A DNA stretch of 64,000 nucleotides. Source: CAYLLD01 sp964425135. GTDB taxonomy: Bacteria; Pseudomonadota; Alphaproteobacteria; Rhodobacterales; Rhodobacteraceae. The notes under the pieces were generated by a model. It worked only from the letters and a program-made list of their open reading frames with translations, was not told the origin of the DNA and made no database searches. The stretch spans positions 1 through 64,000 of the forward strand of contig CAYRKW010000007.1 of NCBI GenBank assembly GCA_964425135.1. The letters run 5' to 3'. A program made the translations under genes and the position numbers. Shown one piece after another: positions 37,136-46,358 of this stretch (positions within the stretch are counted from its first letter, which is position 1; each line of letters begins with the position of its first letter).

Positions 37136-37732
37136 ATGGCCGATATCGACTATTTCCTCTTCACTCTGTCCCCCTTCACCTATCTTGCCGGTGACGGGCT
37201 TGAGAAAATCGCGGCCAAGCACGGGCTGAGCATCGACTACAAGCCATTCGGATTGCTCAAGGTTTTTGAAGCGACAGGGACGTTGCCACCAGCCAAGCGT
37301 CACCAGTCGCGTCAGGTCCATCGGTTGCAGGAGTTGGAGCGGATCGGCAAGATGAACGACATGCCGATTAACCTCAAACCGGCGCATTGGCCGACCAATC
37401 CTATTCCGTCTATGTCCGCGATCATCGCGGCACAAGCTGCGGGTGGCGGAGATTTGGGGGGATTGGTGCAATCGATTCTCAAAGCGTGTTGGGCGGAAGA
37501 TAAAGATATCGCGCAGGATGATGTTATCAAAGAAGCGCTGGGTGCGAACGGGTTTGATGCAGGTCTTGCTGATAGCGGCATGTTGAGCGGATCAGAAACC
37601 ATCGAGCGCAACACCAACGAAGCGCTGGAGCGCGGAGTGTTTGGTGCGCCGACTTATCTGGTGGATGATCAGGTGTTTTGGGGGCAAGACCGGCTGTCGC
37701 ATCTCGACGCCTATCTGAGCGCGCGTGGTTGA
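37136..37732 (+). CDS. 2-hydroxychromene-2-carboxylate isomerase-like DsbA-family protein
   Basis: The 198-residue protein has a thioredoxin fold in the kappa-GST/HCCA isomerase class: YFLFTLSPFTYLAGDGLEKIA at the start (Ser replacing CxxC), WPTNPIPSMSAIIAA in the middle, and GVFGAPTYLVDDQVFWGQDRL with cis-Pro near the end. HCCA isomerase acts in naphthalene breakdown, but most homologues have unknown glutathione-linked substrates and no naphthalene genes are near. AGGAG precedes ATG 37136. It overlaps the next gene by 8 bases. Confidence 0.9.
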   Translation: MADIDYFLFTLSPFTYLAGDGLEKIAAKHGLSIDYKPFGLLKVFEATGTLPPAKRHQSRQVHRLQELERIGKMNDMPINLKPAHWPTNPIPSMSAIIAAQAAGGGDLGGLVQSILKACWAEDKDIAQDDVIKEALGANGFDAGLADSGMLSGSETIERNTNEALERGVFGAPTYLVDDQVFWGQDRLSHLDAYLSARG

Positions 37733-38540
37733 CGCATCGCTGCGCAGCGCAGGCGGGCTGGACGCGAATGTTCTGGAACGGGCGGGCGGTGGTCCAGCGC
37801 TTTTGGTGTTACATTGTTCCCTGGCGAGTGCGGCGAATGTCGCGCCGCTGATCCCGTATCTTGAACCGAACGTGTATGTGGTTGCGCCTGATCTGCCGGG
37901 TCACGGACAGACGATGCGTGATCCGTCGCGTGATTTGATGGCGCAGTCTGTGGCGATGGCGGCAGATTTGCTGCGCGACCTGGATGGCCCGGCGCATGTT
38001 TTTGGGCACAGCTATGGCGCAGTGATCGGGCTGGAGTTGGCACGCAGGCATCCTGATCTGGTGGCATCACTGACGTTGTTTGAGCCGGTTCTGTTCGGTC
38101 TGTTGGAGGATGCGGATCATCCGGCTTTGACTGCTGAACGAGTGCAACAGGAAGCGCTTCGGGACGCGTTTGATACCAGTGCTGAGGCGGCGTCGATCCA
38201 TTTTATCGACCGATGGGGCATTCGGGGCGGTTGGCAGGCTTTGCCGGAGATGGCGCGCGAAGGCGTGGTTGCAAATATCGATATCATAAAACATTCGCGT
38301 CCGTCGCTACAGGGCGGGCCGGAGGAGCGATTGACGCTCGATACGCTGGCCGAGATTAAAGCGCCGGTTGCGCTGCTGTGTGGGGATGAAACACAGGCGG
38401 TGGTGCATGCAATTTTGGACGTGCTGAATGATGCGCTGGACGTGCGGCAAAGGTCGATGATTGTGGGGGCAGGGCATATGGGGCCGCTGACGCATCCGGG
38501 GCGGATTGCCGAGGTTTTGGCGGATATGATGCGTGGTTAG
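37725..38540 (+). CDS. Alpha/beta hydrolase
   Basis: This 271-residue soluble hydrolase starts at GTG 37725 inside the end of the previous gene. The nucleophile elbow is GHSYG, the oxyanion region follows LLVLHCSLASA, the acid is in LLCGDETQAV and the His in GAGHMGPLTHP. The triad is complete. The substrate is unknown; coupling with the DsbA-like isomerase hints at the same detoxification or aromatic pathway. Confidence 0.9.
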   Translation: MVDASLRSAGGLDANVLERAGGGPALLVLHCSLASAANVAPLIPYLEPNVYVVAPDLPGHGQTMRDPSRDLMAQSVAMAADLLRDLDGPAHVFGHSYGAVIGLELARRHPDLVASLTLFEPVLFGLLEDADHPALTAERVQQEALRDAFDTSAEAASIHFIDRWGIRGGWQALPEMAREGVVANIDIIKHSRPSLQGGPEERLTLDTLAEIKAPVALLCGDETQAVVHAILDVLNDALDVRQRSMIVGAGHMGPLTHPGRIAEVLADMMRG

Positions 38541-38717
38541 GCAGCGGGTTGTTGGGGCGTGAGTTAGTCACGCGAGCCCCGCACGACAATCAACCTTTGA
38601 GTGTTTGGTCGGGCTCTTCGCGTAATTCGATGAGTTTTTAGGTAACGTTCGAGATCAACAGAGCGGTTATGGGTGCCGTTCCTGCTGCGGTTGCACGTGG
38701 GGAAGAGGTACGGGAGT

Positions 38718-38749
38718 ATCAAGAGCCACTTGTAACGAGGGCTCTTGAT
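38718..38749. terminator. Hairpin between convergent genes
   Basis: ATCAAGAGCC (38718-38727) pairs perfectly with GGCTCTTGAT (38740-38749). It lies between the convergent hydrolase and malyl-CoA lyase genes. There is no clear T-tract on either side, so it may be a weak bidirectional terminator or an RNA 3' end stabiliser. Confidence 0.5.
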
Positions 38750-38778
38750 CAGTGTTGTTCGCGGATTGGCTGCGTTGT

Positions 38779-39756
38779 TTAGCCTGTGGAGATTTGCTTT
38801 GCTTTTTCCACAAGCACTTCGGCCTGCCGGATGGAGGCGTAGTCGATCAGGCGTCCATCGAGGCTGACAGCGCCTTTGCCGGCGGCTTCGGCTTCTTCCA
38901 TTGCGGCCAGAATGCGCTGGGCTTTGTCGATTTCGGCGTCAGAGGGGCTCATCACTTCGTTGGCAAGAGCGATTTGACTGGGGTGGATGGCCCACTTGCC
39001 TTCGCACCCCAAAACAGCAGCGCGGTAGGCGGCGGCGCGATAGCCGTCGGGATCGGAAAAATCGCCAAAGGGGCCATCAATGGGACGCAGGCCATTGGCG
39101 CGTGCTGCGACGACCATATTGGCAATCGCGGAGTGCCACATATCGCCCCAATGCACTTGCCGTGATCCATCCTCTGCCGGGTCGGTGAGCACGGCGTAAT
39201 TTTCATTCACGCCGCCAATGACTGTCGTGCGCGCGCGCGTCGAGGCGGCGTAGTCGGCGACGCCAAAATGAAGGCTTTCGTTACGCTTGGATGCAGCGGC
39301 GATTTCATGGACGTTTTGCATGCCCAAAGCGGTCTCGATGATATGCTCAAATCCGATGCGTTTTTTGTAGCCCATCGCATCTTCGATTTGGGTCACCATC
39401 ATGTCAACCGCATAGACGTCCGCAGCGGTTCCAACTTTCGGGATCATGATGAGATCGAGACGTTCGCCCGCTTGCTCCACCACGTCCACAACATCGCGAT
39501 ACATGTAGTGCGTGTCCAAGCCGTTGATCCGAACCGACATCGATTTGTTGCCCCAATCGATGGTGTTCAGCCCTTCGATAATGTTCTTGCGGGCCTGGAC
39601 TTTTTCATCGGGCGCAACCGCGTCTTCGAGATCCAGAAAGATCACGTCGACATCAGATTGTGCCGCCTTTTCAAACATTTGAGGCTGACTGCCGGGGACG
39701 GCAAGCTCGGAGCGATTGAGGCGGCCCGGTGCTTGGGTGACGGAGTAAAATGACAT
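38779..39756 (-). CDS. mcl: L-malyl-CoA/beta-methylmalyl-CoA lyase
   Basis: The CitE/HpcH-fold lyase has 325 residues. It cleaves malyl-CoA to glyoxylate and acetyl-CoA in the serine cycle, and can act on methylmalyl-CoA. Marks are RSELAVPGSQPQMFEKAAQS, the metal site DVIFLDLEDAVAPDEK, MIPKVGTAADVYAVD, and FEHIIETALGMQNVHEIAA with the Mg-binding Glu. AAGGAAGG precedes the start. It shares a strand with the regulator upstream and complements mtkAB, which make its substrate. Confidence 0.94.
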   Translation of the reverse strand: MSFYSVTQAPGRLNRSELAVPGSQPQMFEKAAQSDVDVIFLDLEDAVAPDEKVQARKNIIEGLNTIDWGNKSMSVRINGLDTHYMYRDVVDVVEQAGERLDLIMIPKVGTAADVYAVDMMVTQIEDAMGYKKRIGFEHIIETALGMQNVHEIAAASKRNESLHFGVADYAASTRARTTVIGGVNENYAVLTDPAEDGSRQVHWGDMWHSAIANMVVAARANGLRPIDGPFGDFSDPDGYRAAAYRAAVLGCEGKWAIHPSQIALANEVMSPSDAEIDKAQRILAAMEEAEAAGKGAVSLDGRLIDYASIRQAEVLVEKAKQISTG

Positions 39757-39833
39757 GGTAGAACCTTCCTTCGAGACCTAATATTGCGCGACAGAAGTCA
39801 CTCGCGAAACATTATGTCAAGAAATTTCTCGGT

Positions 39834-40499
39834 CTATCTGGGTATACCGTCGCGCTCGTTTTGCTCCAGTGCAAGGCGGGATGAATAGTAGAACGCGATG
39901 GCCTGCGCGCGGTTTTTCACGCTGAGTTTTTCGTAGAGATTTGAGAGGTGAAATTTGACCGTGTTGACGGTGATTTCGAGCTCTTTGGAGAGCTCCCGAT
40001 TTGTCAGGCCTTTGGAGAGCGCTTCGAGCATGGCGCGTTCCTTGCGCGACAGCATCTCGATCGGATCGTTTTTCAACTCGCGCACATCTATGAAGGGGAA
40101 GACCATTTTGCCCGCTGCCACCTCGGCGCAAATCTCCAGCAGCGCTTCGGGATCGCTGGAACGTGGGGCAAAGGCGGCTGCGCCTGCGGTCATGGCAAGG
40201 CGGGGGATATCGCCGGTGTCTTCGGCGAAAACGACGATGCGCGGGGCGTTTTGCTGATCACGCAAGATCTCGATGAGTTTGGCGCCGCCCAATGTCGGAA
40301 TATTCCAGTCAATGATCGCGACTTTTACCGGAACGCGCATGAATGTGCCAAGCACGCCCTCTGCGGTGGCGGCGGTGGCCACGAGTGAAAATCGCGTATC
40401 GCGGTCGATCAATTCCGACAAAGCGGACAAAACCAGCGAATTGCTGTCGGCAAGGATGATGTCGATCGGCTTGGCTATTTCGGTAACGGATTGATTCAA
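39834..40499 (-). CDS. LuxR/NarL-type response regulator with atypical receiver
   Basis: The 221-residue protein has an N-terminal receiver-like domain and a C-terminal LuxR helix-turn-helix (LSRKERAMLEALSKGLTNRELSKELEITVNTVKFHLSNLYEKL). Asp64 in IIDWNIP is in the phosphorylation position, but only one acidic residue (Asp18) is in the first pocket, and the conserved Lys is replaced in AAAFAPRSS. Normal phosphorylation is therefore doubtful. It is divergent from the serine-cycle operon, 200 bases from its first start codon, and is the prime candidate regulator. Confidence 0.92.
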   Translation of the reverse strand: MNQSVTEIAKPIDIILADSNSLVLSALSELIDRDTRFSLVATAATAEGVLGTFMRVPVKVAIIDWNIPTLGGAKLIEILRDQQNAPRIVVFAEDTGDIPRLAMTAGAAAFAPRSSDPEALLEICAEVAAGKMVFPFIDVRELKNDPIEMLSRKERAMLEALSKGLTNRELSKELEITVNTVKFHLSNLYEKLSVKNRAQAIAFYYSSRLALEQNERDGIPR

Positions 40500-40699
40500 C
40501 TTGGTTAATCTCCATTAACTACCCATATAGGTAGGCGTCTATTTGGTATACTATCGTATATTTATACCCTTGGGTAGGCTAAATACTATACTTTTAGATT
40601 ACCATAAGTAGGACTTCGGGGTGTTTCCTTTTGCCGGCGCGCATCTATCTTCTCCATCCAAGCACACATTCGAAACAAAACAACAGCGCGAGAGAGACC
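40500..40699. promoter_or_regulatory. Divergent control region of the serine-cycle genes
   Basis: This is an AT-rich stretch with clustered dyads: CTACC-CATATA-GGTAG (40519-40534), TACCC-TT-GGGTA (40565-40576), GGTATA (40545-40550) with TATACC (40563-40568), and CTAAA (40579-40583) with TTTAG. The first two share the half-site TACCC/GGGTA and their centres are 44 bases apart, about four helical turns. That fits cooperative binding by a dimeric regulator, most simply the LuxR-type protein. Promoter boxes were not assigned. Confidence 0.6.
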
Positions 40700-41947
40700 A
40701 TGGAACAAGATACGACATTTGCTCAACTGGATATTCCTAACACAATCGCAGCAGGTCCGGGGCCGGGCAATACCGACGCTCGTGTTCTGTCGCGTTTTGC
40801 TGGGGCCGGTCTCGCCGATCACATGCACCCTGACGTTTTGCGCGGGATGGTTGAGAGCAAGTTTATGCTGCGCGAGGTGATGGGCACGTCGAACGTACAC
40901 ACATTCGGGGTTGCTGGCACTGGGTGGAGTGGTTTGGACATGATGTTCTCGGCGGTTATGCCGGGTGACAAGGTTGTAATGTTTGTCAACGGGACGTTCT
41001 CGGGCATCGACGGGCTGACTGTTCGGATGAAAGCGGCAAGTGCTGAGGAGCTGGCGGCCAACTCGCTCGATCCGCAGACCGAGAATGTGGTGATCGTAGA
41101 TGTCCCGCATGGGCAGAGCGTCACAGGCGAGATTGTTGAGGCGGCTTTGGCTGAGCACAAGCCGAAATGGGCGGCGATGGCACATTGGGAGACCGGGTCG
41201 GGCCGGATCAATGATATCCAAGGGTTTAGCGATGCGTGTGAGAAGCACGGCGCGATGGGCCTTGTTGATGCGGTGTCGAGCCTTGGCGTTGAGGATTTCC
41301 GGATTGATGATTATCCGGGTGTGCATGGCTGGGCGTCTTGTCCGCAGAAGGGCATTTGCTGTCTGCCGCTGACCTATGCGCCGGTGTCATTTACAGACCA
41401 GTATATCGAGACATTGAAGGCCACGGGTACGCGCACCTTTTGTCACCACCCGATCCTGGAGGCGCGTCATTGGGGCGTGGTTGAGGGGAAGGATGTCGAG
41501 AAAGGCACCTATCACCGCACACATTCCGCTTATGCGGTTTCCGCGTTCCATGAGGCGCTGCGTATTTGCTTGCAGCAGACGATTGCGCAGCGGGCGAGCG
41601 ATTACTCTTTCCATGAGGCAGCGCTCCGTCGTGCGGTCGAGGCGATGGGCTGCGAGGTGACATCGAATATGACTTCGCTGGTCGTGCTCAACCTTCCGGG
41701 TGATTTGGCGGGACGCGAGATGGAGGTGGTGCAATACTGCCGGGCGCAGAATTTCGGCATCTGGCCGACACTCTCCGAGCCGGTGCAGGTGCGCATTGGC
41801 ATCCTGAACCTGCTGAATGAAGCGGCGATCACAGATATTGTGAACCGCTTCGCCGCGGCGCTACGTGAACACGGCGCGACGATTGATCAATCAAAAATCG
41901 ATGACGTCCTGCACAGTCACTACAACACAGCAATTGCAGCTGAGTAG
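40700..41947 (+). CDS. sga: Serine-glyoxylate aminotransferase
   Basis: This PLP enzyme of the serine cycle turns serine plus glyoxylate into hydroxypyruvate plus glycine. Features in the 415 residues: AAGPGPGNTDARVL near the start, GTGWSGLDMMFSAV, MAHWETGSGRIND, LVDAVSSLG with the PLP-binding Asp, and GWASCPQKGICCLP with the Schiff-base Lys. The start at 40700 follows AGAGAGA; the open frame extends upstream to 40631 but into the dyad-rich leader. First gene of the mtk operon. Confidence 0.95.
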   Translation: MEQDTTFAQLDIPNTIAAGPGPGNTDARVLSRFAGAGLADHMHPDVLRGMVESKFMLREVMGTSNVHTFGVAGTGWSGLDMMFSAVMPGDKVVMFVNGTFSGIDGLTVRMKAASAEELAANSLDPQTENVVIVDVPHGQSVTGEIVEAALAEHKPKWAAMAHWETGSGRINDIQGFSDACEKHGAMGLVDAVSSLGVEDFRIDDYPGVHGWASCPQKGICCLPLTYAPVSFTDQYIETLKATGTRTFCHHPILEARHWGVVEGKDVEKGTYHRTHSAYAVSAFHEALRICLQQTIAQRASDYSFHEAALRRAVEAMGCEVTSNMTSLVVLNLPGDLAGREMEVVQYCRAQNFGIWPTLSEPVQVRIGILNLLNEAAITDIVNRFAAALREHGATIDQSKIDDVLHSHYNTAIAAE

Positions 41948-41959
41948 AGGAGATCGGCG

Positions 41960-43159
41960 ATGGATATCCACGAATATCAGGCCAAAGAGGTTTTGTCGGG
42001 GTTCGGCGTTGCGGTCCCCAGCGGGGGGCTTGCTTATAGCCCCGAACAAGCAGCTTATCGCGCCCGCGAATTGGGCGGTGATCGCTGGGTGGTGAAGGCG
42101 CAGGTGCATGCGGGTGGTCGCGGCAAGGCGGGGGGTGTCAAGGTTTGCTCCAGCGATGTCGAGATCAACGATGTTTGCGAAGAGATGTTCGGTGCGAAAC
42201 TGGTGACGCATCAAACCGGGCCTGAAGGCAAGGGTGTTTATCGCGTCTATGTTGAGGCTGCTGTGTCGATTGCACGTGAGATTTATCTCGGGTTCGTTCT
42301 GGACCGCACCACTCAGCGCGTGATGATCGTTGCCTCTGCCGAGGGCGGTATGGAGATCGAGGATATCTCCGCTGAAAAACCGGACAGCATTGTCCGCGCG
42401 GTGGTCGAGCCTGCGGTTGGCTTGCGGGAGTTTCAGTGCCGCCAGATTGCGTTCAAGCTGGGGATTGAGCCGGCGTTGATCCAGCAGATGGTGCGTACGC
42501 TGCAAGGGGCGTATCGCGCCTTTACCGAACTTGACGCGACCATGGTGGAGATCAATCCGCTTGTGATTACTGAGGACAGTCGGATCATCGCGCTCGATGC
42601 GAAAATGACTTTTGATGATAATGCGCTCTTCCGGCATCCGCAGATCGCTGAGTTGCGCGACAAGAGCCAGGAAGATCCGCGCGAAAGCCGTGCGGCGGAT
42701 CGCGGGCTGAGCTATGTCGGGCTGGACGGCAATATCGGCTGCATTGTCAATGGCGCTGGTCTTGCGATGGCGACGATGGACACCATTAAACTCGCGGGCG
42801 GCGAGCCTGCAAATTTCCTCGATATCGGGGGCGGTGCGACGCCGGATCGGGTTGCAAAAGCGTTTCGTCTCGTATTGTCGGACAAGAATGTTCAGGCCAT
42901 TCTGGTGAATATTTTTGCCGGGATTAACCGCTGCGACTGGGTTGCCGAGGGCGTTGTGCAGGCGCTTCGGGAGGTTGAAGTTGATGTGCCGGTGATTGTG
43001 CGTCTTGCCGGAACGAATGTGGAAGAGGGGCAGAAAATACTGGCCAAATCCGGTCTGCCGATCATCCGCGCACGAACATTGAACGAAGCTGCCGAGAGAG
43101 CTGTAGGGGCGTGGAGAAACGACCTCTCTCAAGGCGTAACCATGAGGGCCGTATCATGA
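41960..43159 (+). CDS. mtkA: Malate-CoA ligase beta subunit (malate thiokinase)
   Basis: The 399-residue ATP-grasp protein resembles succinyl-CoA synthetase beta: MDIHEYQAKEVLSGFGV, VVKAQVHAGGRGKAGGVK, TMVEINPLVITED, and FLDIGGGATPDRVAKAF. The neighbourhood with malyl-CoA lyase and Sga genes identifies it as malate thiokinase, which activates malate with ATP and CoA, rather than the TCA enzyme. It overlaps mtkB by 4 bases. Confidence 0.94.
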   Translation: MDIHEYQAKEVLSGFGVAVPSGGLAYSPEQAAYRARELGGDRWVVKAQVHAGGRGKAGGVKVCSSDVEINDVCEEMFGAKLVTHQTGPEGKGVYRVYVEAAVSIAREIYLGFVLDRTTQRVMIVASAEGGMEIEDISAEKPDSIVRAVVEPAVGLREFQCRQIAFKLGIEPALIQQMVRTLQGAYRAFTELDATMVEINPLVITEDSRIIALDAKMTFDDNALFRHPQIAELRDKSQEDPRESRAADRGLSYVGLDGNIGCIVNGAGLAMATMDTIKLAGGEPANFLDIGGGATPDRVAKAFRLVLSDKNVQAILVNIFAGINRCDWVAEGVVQALREVEVDVPVIVRLAGTNVEEGQKILAKSGLPIIRARTLNEAAERAVGAWRNDLSQGVTMRAVS

Positions 43160-44043
43160 GTATTCTTCTCGAAAAGGACACCCCCGTTCTGGTGCAGGGT
43201 ATCACGGGCAAGATGGCGCGGTTTCACACCAAGGACATGCTTGAATATGGCACGAACATCGTTGGCGGTGTGGTGCCGGGCAAGGGCGGCGAGACGGTCG
43301 AAGGGTTGCCGGTTTTTGACACTGTTGAGGATGCGATTGCACAAACGGGCGCAGAAGCCTCTCTGGTGTTCGTACCGCCACCTTCTGCGGCAGACAGCAT
43401 AATGGAAGCGGCGGATGCGGGCATCAAATACTGCGTTTGCATCACTGACGGCATTCCAGCGCAGGATATGATCCGCGTCAAACGCTACATGTATCGCTAT
43501 CCCAAAGAGCGCCGGATGGTGCTGACGGGGCCCAATTGCGCAGGCACGATCAGTCCGGGCAAAGCGCTGCTGGGGATTATGCCAGGGCATATTTATCTCA
43601 AGGGGCACGTGGGCATTGTTGGCCGTTCAGGCACGCTTGGCTATGAGGCGGCGAGCCAGTTGAAAGAGCGCGGCATTGGTGTTTCGACCTCCGTGGGTAT
43701 CGGCGGTGATCCGATCAACGGCTCGTCTTTCAAGGATATACTGGAGCGGTTTGAGAACGATGATGACACCCATGTTATTGCGCTCATTGGGGAGATTGGC
43801 GGACCGCAGGAAGCGGAAGCTGCTGAATACATCCGCGATCATGTGTCCAAGCCTGTGGTTGCTTATGTTGCCGGGCTGACAGCGCCAAAAGGGCGCACGA
43901 TGGGTCATGCGGGCGCGATTATTTCCGCGTTTGGCGAGAGTGCCTCCGAGAAGGTTGAAATCCTGTCCGCGGCCGGGGTCACAGTCGCTGAAAACCCGGC
44001 GGTGATCGGTGAGACAATCGCAAAAGTCATGGAGGCCGCATGA
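43156..44043 (+). CDS. mtkB: Malate-CoA ligase alpha subunit (malate thiokinase)
   Basis: The product has 295 residues, with a CoA-binding start (DTPVLVQGITGKMARFHTKDM), GPNCAGTISPGKALLGIMPG and the phospho-histidine loop GRTMGHAGAIISAFG. It forms the ligase with MtkA. The longer frame from 43111 lies within mtkA; ATG 43156 overlaps its stop as ATGA. It overlaps the next start in the same way. Confidence 0.95.
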   Translation: MSILLEKDTPVLVQGITGKMARFHTKDMLEYGTNIVGGVVPGKGGETVEGLPVFDTVEDAIAQTGAEASLVFVPPPSAADSIMEAADAGIKYCVCITDGIPAQDMIRVKRYMYRYPKERRMVLTGPNCAGTISPGKALLGIMPGHIYLKGHVGIVGRSGTLGYEAASQLKERGIGVSTSVGIGGDPINGSSFKDILERFENDDDTHVIALIGEIGGPQEAEAAEYIRDHVSKPVVAYVAGLTAPKGRTMGHAGAIISAFGESASEKVEILSAAGVTVAENPAVIGETIAKVMEAA

Positions 44044-45014
44044 TGACGCGTCCCAGTGTTCTGGTCACCCGGCGGTGGCCCAAAGCGGTTGAGCAGCAGT
44101 TGGCGCAATCTTATGATGTTGAGTTGAACCGCACGGATCGTCCGTTGACATCCGATGAGTTTCGCGAGGCGATCCAGCGCTACGATGCTGTGCTGCCGAC
44201 GGTCACAGATAAGATCGGGCCAGAGGCGCTGGATGTGGCAAAGCCGCAAACGAAAATCCTTGCGAACTATGGCGTCGGCTATACGCATATTGACGTGGAG
44301 CGTGCAAAGACCCGTGGCATTGCCATCACCAACACACCCGATGTTTTGTCCGAATGTACGGCGGATTTGGCGATGACGCTGATGCTGATGGTCGCGCGGC
44401 GCGCTGGGGACGGGGAGCGCGAGTTGCGCGCGGGGAACTGGTCCGGCTGGCGTCCGACGCATCTGGTGGGCACGAAGGTGTCGGGCAAGACGCTTGGGAT
44501 TGTCGGTTTTGGACGGATCGGGCAGGAAATGGCCAAACGGGCGCATTTCGGCTTTGGCATGAAGATCATCGTGCAAAGCCGCTCTCCCGTGCAGCAGGAA
44601 ATTTTGGATCGTTACAACGCAGTGCAGGTGCCTACGATTGACGATCTGCTGCCGCAGGCCGATTTCGTCTCGCTGCACTGTCCTGGTGGTGCGCAAAACA
44701 CGAAGATGATCAATGCGCACAGGCTTAACCTGATGAAAGAAGGTGCATTCTTGATCAATACGGCACGCGGCGAGGTGGTGGATGAACACGCCCTTGCGCA
44801 AGCGCTGATGTTTGACACGATTGGCGGGGCGGCGCTCGATGTTTTTGAGCGCGAGCCAGTGGTTAATCCGTTGCTGGAGCAATGTGACAATCTGGTGATG
44901 TTGCCGCATCTGGGTAGCGCGACACGCGAGGCGCGTCAGGCCATGGGCTTTCGTGTTTTAGACAACCTCAATGATTTTTTCGAAGGCAAAGCGCCGCGTG
45001 ATCGGGTCGCTTGA
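44040..45014 (+). CDS. hprA: Hydroxypyruvate/glyoxylate reductase (D-2-hydroxyacid dehydrogenase)
   Basis: HprA reduces hydroxypyruvate to D-glycerate with NAD(P)H in the serine cycle. The family pattern is complete in the 324 residues: NYGVGYTHIDVERAKTRGI, Rossmann GIVGFGRIGQ, catalytic Arg in NTARGEVVDE, Glu in DVFEREP and His in LPHLGSAT. The gene begins ATGATG at 44040, so the start may be 44043. It lies between mtkB and glyA. Confidence 0.93.
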   Translation: MMTRPSVLVTRRWPKAVEQQLAQSYDVELNRTDRPLTSDEFREAIQRYDAVLPTVTDKIGPEALDVAKPQTKILANYGVGYTHIDVERAKTRGIAITNTPDVLSECTADLAMTLMLMVARRAGDGERELRAGNWSGWRPTHLVGTKVSGKTLGIVGFGRIGQEMAKRAHFGFGMKIIVQSRSPVQQEILDRYNAVQVPTIDDLLPQADFVSLHCPGGAQNTKMINAHRLNLMKEGAFLINTARGEVVDEHALAQALMFDTIGGAALDVFEREPVVNPLLEQCDNLVMLPHLGSATREARQAMGFRVLDNLNDFFEGKAPRDRVA

Positions 45015-45029
45015 AGGGAGTATAACGTT

Positions 45030-46316
45030 ATGAATGCACCGCACCGTGACACTGGGTTTTTCACGTCGGATCTGGAAACCTCTGATCCTGCGATTGCCGC
45101 TGCGATTTCGCAAGAGTTAGGTCGGCAACGCGATGAAATCGAATTGATCGCCTCCGAAAACATCGTCTCTAAAGCTGTGCTGCAGGCGCAGGGTTCTGTG
45201 ATGACCAACAAATATGCCGAAGGCTATCCGGGTCGGCGGTATTATGGTGGTTGCGCTTTCGTGGATCAGGCGGAAGAGCTTGCGATTTCGCGCGCTTGTG
45301 AGCTGTTTGATTGCACCTATGCAAATGTGCAGCCCAATTCAGGCAGTCAGGCGAACCAAGGCGTGTTTCAGGCACTGCTTGAGCCGGGTGATACGATCCT
45401 TGGGATGTCGCTCGATGCGGGCGGGCATCTGACCCATGGGGCTGCGCCCAACCAATCAGGAAAGTGGTTCAATGCGGTTCATTATGGTGTTCGCAAGGAC
45501 ACGCTGAACGTTGATTATGAACAGGTTGAGGCGCTTGCGTTGGAGCATAAGCCCAAGATGATCATTGCCGGCGGCTCTGCCATTCCGCGTCAGCTCGATT
45601 TTACCCGGTTTCGGGAGATTGCCGATAAGGTCGGTGCGTATGTTCTGGCCGATGTGGCACATTTTGCCGGATTGATCGGAGCGGGGCTTTATCCCTCGCC
45701 CTTCCCGCATGTGCATGCTGCCACGACGACAACCCATAAAACCCTGCGCGGGCCGCGTGGTGGGATGATCCTGACCAATGACGCGGCGCTGGCGAAGAAG
45801 TTCAATTCGGCGATCTTTCCTGGAATTCAAGGTGGGCCCTTGATGCATGTGATCGCAGCAAAGGCGGTGGCGTTCGGCGAAGCGCTCCAGCCGTCATTTG
45901 CGCAGTACCAGCAACAGGTGATCAAGAACGCGCAAGCGCTCTCGGATGCGTTGCAGTCCGGCGGACTTGATGTCGTGACGGGAGGGACAGACACGCATGT
46001 GATGCTGGTTGATCTGCGCCCCAAAGGCGTGAAGGGCAACACGGCTGAGGCTGCTTTGGGCCGTGCGCATATCACCTGCAACAAGAACGGTATTCCGTTT
46101 GATACGGAAAAGCCGATGGTCACGTCGGGCTTGCGGCTGGGATCGCCTGCGGGCACCACGCGCGGTTTTGCGGAACCTGAGTTCAAGCGCATCGGCGCGT
46201 GGATCGTGGATGTTGTGGAGGGTGTCGCAGCGACGGATGGCGCGCCTAACGCGGATGTTGAAGCGCGGGTGAAAGAGCAGGTCGTCAATCTTTGCGCCAA
46301 GTTCCCGATTTACTGA
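45030..46316 (+). CDS. glyA: Serine hydroxymethyltransferase
   Basis: GlyA joins glycine and methylene-tetrahydrofolate to form serine, the point where one-carbon units enter the serine cycle. The 428 residues carry IELIASENIVSKAV, TNKYAEGYPGRRYYGGC, the PLP Lys in TTTTHKTLRGPRGG and GVKGNTAEAALGRAHITCNKN. GGGAGT precedes the ATG. It is the last gene of the operon and is followed by a strong terminator. Confidence 0.97.
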   Translation: MNAPHRDTGFFTSDLETSDPAIAAAISQELGRQRDEIELIASENIVSKAVLQAQGSVMTNKYAEGYPGRRYYGGCAFVDQAEELAISRACELFDCTYANVQPNSGSQANQGVFQALLEPGDTILGMSLDAGGHLTHGAAPNQSGKWFNAVHYGVRKDTLNVDYEQVEALALEHKPKMIIAGGSAIPRQLDFTRFREIADKVGAYVLADVAHFAGLIGAGLYPSPFPHVHAATTTTHKTLRGPRGGMILTNDAALAKKFNSAIFPGIQGGPLMHVIAAKAVAFGEALQPSFAQYQQQVIKNAQALSDALQSGGLDVVTGGTDTHVMLVDLRPKGVKGNTAEAALGRAHITCNKNGIPFDTEKPMVTSGLRLGSPAGTTRGFAEPEFKRIGAWIVDVVEGVAATDGAPNADVEARVKEQVVNLCAKFPIY

Positions 46317-46358
46317 ACGATGAGCGTGGCGACTAGCGTTGCTCTTGTCTGCAAATTG

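Noticed and set aside
41891..43132. Minus-strand open frame of 413 codons opposite mtkA
   Set aside because: It is antisense to mtkA, whose ATP-grasp motifs are complete; the product is His/Arg-rich as expected for a shadow.
41960..44043. Calling mtkA/mtkB the TCA-cycle succinyl-CoA synthetase (sucCD)
   Set aside because: The genes are embedded with Sga, hydroxypyruvate reductase, GlyA and malyl-CoA lyase genes, and no TCA genes are adjacent, so malate thiokinase is the better call.
43905..44909. Minus-strand open frame of 334 codons opposite hprA
   Set aside because: It is antisense to hprA with all catalytic residues present on the plus strand.
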